Shown one piece after another: positions 60,525-64,000 of a DNA stretch of 64,000 nt. This DNA is from Propionibacteriales bacterium. Its GTDB lineage: Bacteria; Actinomycetota; Actinomycetes; Propionibacteriales; Nocardioidaceae. Both the position numbers and the translations under genes were made by a program. Numbering within the stretch: position 1 is the first letter of the stretch; the number at the start of each line of letters is the position of its first letter. Under the pieces are notes generated by a model that worked only from the letters and a program-made list of their open reading frames with translations, was not told the DNA's origin and did not search any database. Location of the stretch: the NCBI GenBank assembly GCA_026392415.1, contig JAPLCC010000017.1, forward strand, positions 62,001 through 126,000. The letters are read 5' to 3'.

Positions 60525-61943
60525 CTAAATGTCGTAATACAGCTCGAACTCGTGCGGGTGCGGCCGCAGCTGCACGGGCGCGATCTCGTGGACCCGCTTG
60601 TAGTCGATCCACGTCTCGATCAGGTCGGGCGTGAAGACGTCGCCGACCGTCAGGTAGTCGTGGTCGGCCTCGAGCTCGTCGAGCACGGCGCCGAGCGACG
60701 TCGGGACCTGGGCGATCTCGGCCATCTCGTCCGGCGGGAGCTCGGAGATGTCCTTGTCGATCGGGGCGGCGGGCTCGATCTTGTTCTGAATGCCGTCGAG
60801 GCCGGCGAGCATCAGGGCCGAGAACGCGAGGTACGGGTTCGCCGACGGGTCGGGGAACCGGGTCTCGATGCGCTTGGCCTTGGGGTTGGTGCCCGTGATC
60901 GGGATCCGGACCGAGGCGGAACGGTTGCGCGAGGAGTAGACCAGCGAGATCGGGGCCTCGTAGCCCGGCACCAGGCGGTGGTAGGAGTTCACCGTCGGGT
61001 TGGTGAACGCCAGCAGCGACGGGGCGTGCTTGAGGATGCCGCCGATGTACCAGCGCGCCATGTCGGACAGGCCGCCGTACCCGGTCTCGTCGTAGAACAG
61101 CGGGACGCCGTCCTTCCACAAGGACTGGTGGACGTGCATGCCCGAGCCGTTGTCACCGAAGATCGGCTTCGGCATGAAGGTGACCGACTTGTTGTTCTCC
61201 CAGGCCGTGTTCTTGATGATGTACTTGAACTTCATGACATCGTCGGCGGCCTTGAGCAGCGTGTCGAAGCGGTAGTTGATCTCCGCCTGGCCGGCCGTCC
61301 CGACCTCGTGGTGGGCCCGCTCGACCTGCAGGCCGGAGGCCTCGAGGTTGATGACCATCTCGTCACGCAGGTCGGTGTAGTGGTCGTACGGCGCAACCGG
61401 GAAGTAGCCGCCCTTGAGGCGGGTCTTGTACCCGAGGTTGTCGCCTTCCTTGCCGGAGTTCCACCAGCCCTCGACCGAGTCGATGTGGTAGTAGCTCTCG
61501 TTGACACCGGTCGAGTAGCGAACGTTGTCGAAGATGTAGAACTCGGCCTCGGGGGCGAAGAACGCGGTGTCGGCGATGCCGGTGCTCGCGAGGTAGGCGA
61601 GGGCCTTCTTCGCGATGTTGCGCGGGTCGCGGGAGTACGGCTCGCCCGTGATCGGGTCGTGGATGAAGAAGTTGACGACCAGCGTCTTCGACTTGCGGAA
61701 CGGGTCGATGTAGGCCGTCGTCGGGTCCGGGAAGAGCGCCATGTCGGACTCGTTGATGGCCTGGAAGCCACGGATCGAGGAGCCGTCGAAGCCCAGACCG
61801 TCGTCGAAGACCGACTGGTCGAACGACGAGACGGGCACGGTGAAGTGCTGCATGATGCCCGGCAGGTCGCAGAAGCGGACGTCGACCTGCTCGACAGCTT
61901 CATCCTTGATGAACTTGAGCAGGTCTTCGCTGTTGTTGAACAT
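60525..61943 (-). CDS. glnA: Type I glutamine synthetase, adenylylation Tyr replaced by Ser
   Basis: A 472-aa GSI that makes glutamine from glutamate, ammonia and ATP. Motifs: [20 protein letters not shown] (metal Glu), [28 protein letters not shown] and [23 protein letters not shown]. In GSI-beta enzymes the adenylylated Tyr lies in DKDLYELPP; here the segment reads DKDISELPP, with Ser400 (codon TCC at 60744-60746 on the minus strand). Control by GlnE-type adenylylation is therefore not expected at this site. ATG 61943 follows GAGGAGG. A GlnR-like box lies at 62046-62061. Length and alignment match the housekeeping glnA. Confidence 0.95.
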   Translation of the reverse strand: MFNNSEDLLKFIKDEAVEQVDVRFCDLPGIMQHFTVPVSSFDQSVFDDGLGFDGSSIRGFQAINESDMALFPDPTTAYIDPFRKSKTLVVNFFIHDPITGEPYSRDPRNIAKKALAYLASTGIADTAFFAPEAEFYIFDNVRYSTGVNESYYHIDSVEGWWNSGKEGDNLGYKTRLKGGYFPVAPYDHYTDLRDEMVINLEASGLQVERAHHEVGTAGQAEINYRFDTLLKAADDVMKFKYIIKNTAWENNKSVTFMPKPIFGDNGSGMHVHQSLWKDGVPLFYDETGYGGLSDMARWYIGGILKHAPSLLAFTNPTVNSYHRLVPGYEAPISLVYSSRNRSASVRIPITGTNPKAKRIETRFPDPSANPYLAFSALMLAGLDGIQNKIEPAAPIDKDISELPPDEMAEIAQVPTSLGAVLDELEADHDYLTVGDVFTPDLIETWIDYKRVHEIAPVQLRPHPHEFELYYDI

Positions 61944-62005
61944 TCGTTCCTCCTCGGCTGTGGCGGAGCCGCCAGCCATCGGTCAGTCAGTTCGATCTCC
62001 CCGGC

Positions 62006-62011
62006 AACCTA
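62006..62011 (-). promoter_or_regulatory. -10 element of the glnA promoter
   Basis: TAGGTT on the minus strand fits TANNNT, about 65 bases before ATG 61943. This puts transcription start near 62000 and the GlnR-like box at about -46 to -61, a normal activator position. Confidence 0.4.
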
Positions 62012-62045
62012 CCGAATGGCTCCTTGTGGACGCATCACCCCCAAC

Positions 62046-62061
62046 GTTTCGTCCATGTAAA
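62046..62061 (-). promoter_or_regulatory. GlnR-like nitrogen box upstream of glnA
   Basis: On the minus strand the sequence reads TTTAC-ATGGAC-GAAAC, matching the actinobacterial GlnR pattern gTnAC-N6-GaAAC at all but the first base. It lies about 105 bases upstream of glnA. GlnR activates glnA under nitrogen limitation in Streptomyces and mycobacteria; activity here is inferred. Confidence 0.55.
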
Positions 62062-62076
62062 CAAAATCCGGAGACG

Positions 62077-62116
62077 CGAACTGCCCCCGTCTCCCGAAGG
62101 GGACGAGGGCAGTTCG
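62077..62116. terminator. Terminator of the type III glutamine synthetase gene
   Basis: CGAACTGCCCCCGTC (62077-62091) pairs with GACGAGGGCAGTTCG (62102-62116) with one mismatch, and the intervening bases extend the stem. It lies just after the stop at 62131 of the minus-strand gene and before the glnA promoter. Confidence 0.75.
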
Positions 62117-62130
62117 ATGACCGCAGGGGT

Positions 62131-64000
62131 TCAGCGGATGAAGAGCATCTCCTGGTACGTCGGCAGCGACCACAGGTCGTCGGCGACGACGGCCTCGAGC
62201 GCGTCGGCGGCCTCGCGGACCTTGAGCATCGCCGGGAGGATCGCGTCGCGGTGGTACGCCGCCTCCGCCAGGCCCTCGCTGTCGTGCCCGCCGGCCTGGG
62301 CGGCCTGGAGCTCGGCGATGCCTGCGCGCAAGCTGCCGATCAGGTCGGAGACGGCCAGCAGGTCGGTCGTGTCGGCGTCGACGCCAGCGGCCTTGAGTGC
62401 CGCGACGTTGCCGGCGAGCTCGGTCTGGTAGCGAACCGCGGCCGGGAGGATCGTGGTCTTCGCGATCTCCTCGGTCAGGTTGGCCTCGACGTTGACGACC
62501 ATGACGTACTGCTCGACACCGACCTCGAAGCGCGACTCGAGCTCGGCCACGCTCAGCACGTTGTACTTGGTGAACAGGGCGCGCGTCTCGTCGGTCTGCC
62601 ACTCCGGCAGGGAGTCGACCGTCGTGCGCAGGTTCTTGAGGCCACGCTGCTCGGCCTCGGCGTGCCACTCCTCGGAGTAGCCGTTGCCGTTGAACACGAC
62701 CGCGCCGTGGTCCTCGATGATCTTCTTCAGCAGCGCCTGAACGGCGTCGTTGAACTCGGTGCCAGCGGCAACCGCGGTCTCGAGCTCGGTGGCGCAGAAG
62801 TCGAGCGCCTCGGCCATGATCGTGTTGATCACGGTCATCGGGGCGGCCACCGTCTGGTTGGAGCCGGCGGCGCGGAACTCGAACCGGTTGCCGGTGAACG
62901 CGAACGGCGAGGTGCGGTTGCGGTCGCCGGGGTCCTTGGTCAGGTCGGGGAGCGCGTCGACGCCCACGGACAGGACGCCCTTCTGCTTCGAGGACGTGGC
63001 GCCGCCACCCTTGGCGATCTGGTCGAACACGTCGGCCAGCTGGTCACCCAGGAAGATCGAGATGATCGCCGGGGGAGCCTCGTTGGCGCCCAGGCGGTGG
63101 TCGTTGCTGGCCGAGGCGATCGACAGGCGCAACAGGCCGCCGTACAGGTGGACGGCGCGGATGATCGCGGCGCAGAACACGAGGAACTGGGCGTTGTCAT
63201 GCGGGTTGTCACCCGGGCTGAGGAAGTTGCCCTGGTTGCCGTTGCCGAACGAGAAGTTGACGTGCTTGCCCGAGCCGTTGACGCCGGCGAACGGCTTCTC
63301 GTGGAAGAGGCACTCGAAGCCGTGCTGCTTGGCGATCGAGCGGAACGTCGACATCAGCAGCTGCTGGTGGTCGGAGGCCAGGTTGGCGCGCTCGAAGACC
63401 GGGGCGATCTCGAACTGGCCGGGGGCGACCTCGTTGTGACGCGTCTTGGCCGGCACGCCGAGCTTGAACAGGGCCCGCTCGGTGTCGTGCATGAAGCCGA
63501 GCACGCGCTCCGGAATGGCACCGAAGTAGTGGTCGTCGAACTCCTGACCCTTCGGCGGCTTGGCGCCGAAGAGGGTCCGGCTCGCGTTGAGCAGGTCGGG
63601 GCGGGAGTTCACGAACGAGGTGTCGACCAGGAAGTACTCCTGCTCCGGGCCGCAGTAGGACACCACGTTGTCGATGTCCTTGTGGCCGAAGAGGCCCAGC
63701 ACGCGCTCAGCCTGGGCAGACATCGCCGCCTCGGCCCGCAGCAGCGGGGTCTTGTGGTCGAGGGCCTCACCGGTCATCGAGACGAAGATCGTCGGGATGC
63801 ACAGGGTGTTGCCGTTGGGGTTCTCGAGGATGTACGCGGGGGACTGGACGTCCCAGCCGGTGTAGCCACGGGCTTCGAACGTCGCCCGGATGCCACCGTT
63901 GGGGAAGGACGACGCGTCGGGCTCGCCCTGGACCAGCGTCTTGCCGGAGAACTCCCACACCGCCGTGCCGTCGCCGACCGGCTCCATGAACGAGTCGTGC
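62131..64000 (-). CDS. Type III glutamine synthetase, 5' end beyond the window
   Basis: The C-terminal 623 codons of a GSIII-type glutamine synthetase (about 700 residues when complete); the frame is open to the window edge. Family blocks: [81 protein letters not shown], and [18 protein letters not shown]. These include the metal Glu and ammonia-site residues. GSIII enzymes are large dodecamers, not known to be adenylylated, and common in cyanobacteria and Bacteroidetes but also present in actinobacteria. It is encoded immediately upstream of glnA on the same strand, with its own terminator. Confidence 0.93.
   Translation of the reverse strand, partial: HDSFMEPVGDGTAVWEFSGKTLVQGEPDASSFPNGGIRATFEARGYTGWDVQSPAYILENPNGNTLCIPTIFVSMTGEALDHKTPLLRAEAAMSAQAERVLGLFGHKDIDNVVSYCGPEQEYFLVDTSFVNSRPDLLNASRTLFGAKPPKGQEFDDHYFGAIPERVLGFMHDTERALFKLGVPAKTRHNEVAPGQFEIAPVFERANLASDHQQLLMSTFRSIAKQHGFECLFHEKPFAGVNGSGKHVNFSFGNGNQGNFLSPGDNPHDNAQFLVFCAAIIRAVHLYGGLLRLSIASASNDHRLGANEAPPAIISIFLGDQLADVFDQIAKGGGATSSKQKGVLSVGVDALPDLTKDPGDRNRTSPFAFTGNRFEFRAAGSNQTVAAPMTVINTIMAEALDFCATELETAVAAGTEFNDAVQALLKKIIEDHGAVVFNGNGYSEEWHAEAEQRGLKNLRTTVDSLPEWQTDETRALFTKYNVLSVAELESRFEVGVEQYVMVVNVEANLTEEIAKTTILPAAVRYQTELAGNVAALKAAGVDADTTDLLAVSDLIGSLRAGIAELQAAQAGGHDSEGLAEAAYHRDAILPAMLKVREAADALEAVVADDLWSLPTYQEMLFIR

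Overview
The window reads as chromosomal DNA of a high-GC actinobacterium, most likely Nocardioides or another member of the Nocardioidaceae. The grounds are a base composition near 70% G+C by eye, mycobacterial-type oxidative gene families (Baeyer-Villiger monooxygenases, a DesA3-like desaturase with its reductase, MpaB/DUF2236, VirS-like AraC), actinobacterial glutamine synthetases, and a palindromic intergenic repeat (10791-10830) that I recall as common in Nocardioides. Family calls rest on reading the proteins, not on a database search. No rRNA, tRNA, CRISPR array or complete insertion sequence was seen.

Layout. 104-1108: a glycosyltransferase. 1105-6640 (minus): a five-gene oxidative operon (alpha/beta hydrolase, PF10118 ferritin-like protein, flavin/2Fe-2S reductase, Baeyer-Villiger monooxygenase, alcohol dehydrogenase) with a divergent TetR regulator. 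7331-16630: an amine/putrescine-to-GABA catabolic block with three different amine oxidases, an aldehyde dehydrogenase, an APC permease and a GABA aminotransferase. 16702-20377: an MpaB-type oxygenase, a desaturase with its ferredoxin reductase, and a small Zn protein. 20490-26781: GlgX-TreY-TreZ (glycogen to trehalose), followed by a serine hydrolase. 28077-33310: miscellaneous metabolism (DoxX, thioesterase, alpha/beta hydrolase, class I aldolase, haloalkane dehalogenase). 33322-35427: an NRAMP-like transporter with an MgtE-N/PRC partner. 35544-39797: LEH-like protein, TrmL, a 40-aa zinc ribbon, an APH/AAA kinase and three tandem lipoproteins. 39816-42341: a large LuxR regulator.

42395-43843 is a small accessory patch: a 5'-truncated Rieske-oxygenase remnant, an unrecognised lower-GC gene, and several strong palindromes. 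43844-46134 holds an aldehyde dehydrogenase and an SDR, divergent from a PucR regulator.

47698-59265 is the most coherent catabolic unit. A plus-strand operon (SRPBCC, polytopic membrane protein, BVMO, 56-aa membrane protein, hydrolase, SDR, alpha-methylacyl-CoA racemase) converges on a minus-strand operon (SCP-x-like thiolase, SRPBCC, MaoC hydratase, MFE-2-like dehydrogenase, acyl-CoA dehydrogenase) at an 18-bp perfect terminator stem. Together they look like a bacterial version of the peroxisomal branched-chain beta-oxidation set joined to Baeyer-Villiger chemistry, with a VirS/AraC-like regulator divergent at 59362.

The right end carries glnA (type I glutamine synthetase), which has Ser where the adenylylation Tyr is expected and a GlnR-like box upstream, and a type III glutamine synthetase cut by the window edge. 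Many genes have a TANNNT hexamer 5-7 bases ahead of ATG/GTG and no Shine-Dalgarno sequence, so leaderless transcripts appear to be frequent.
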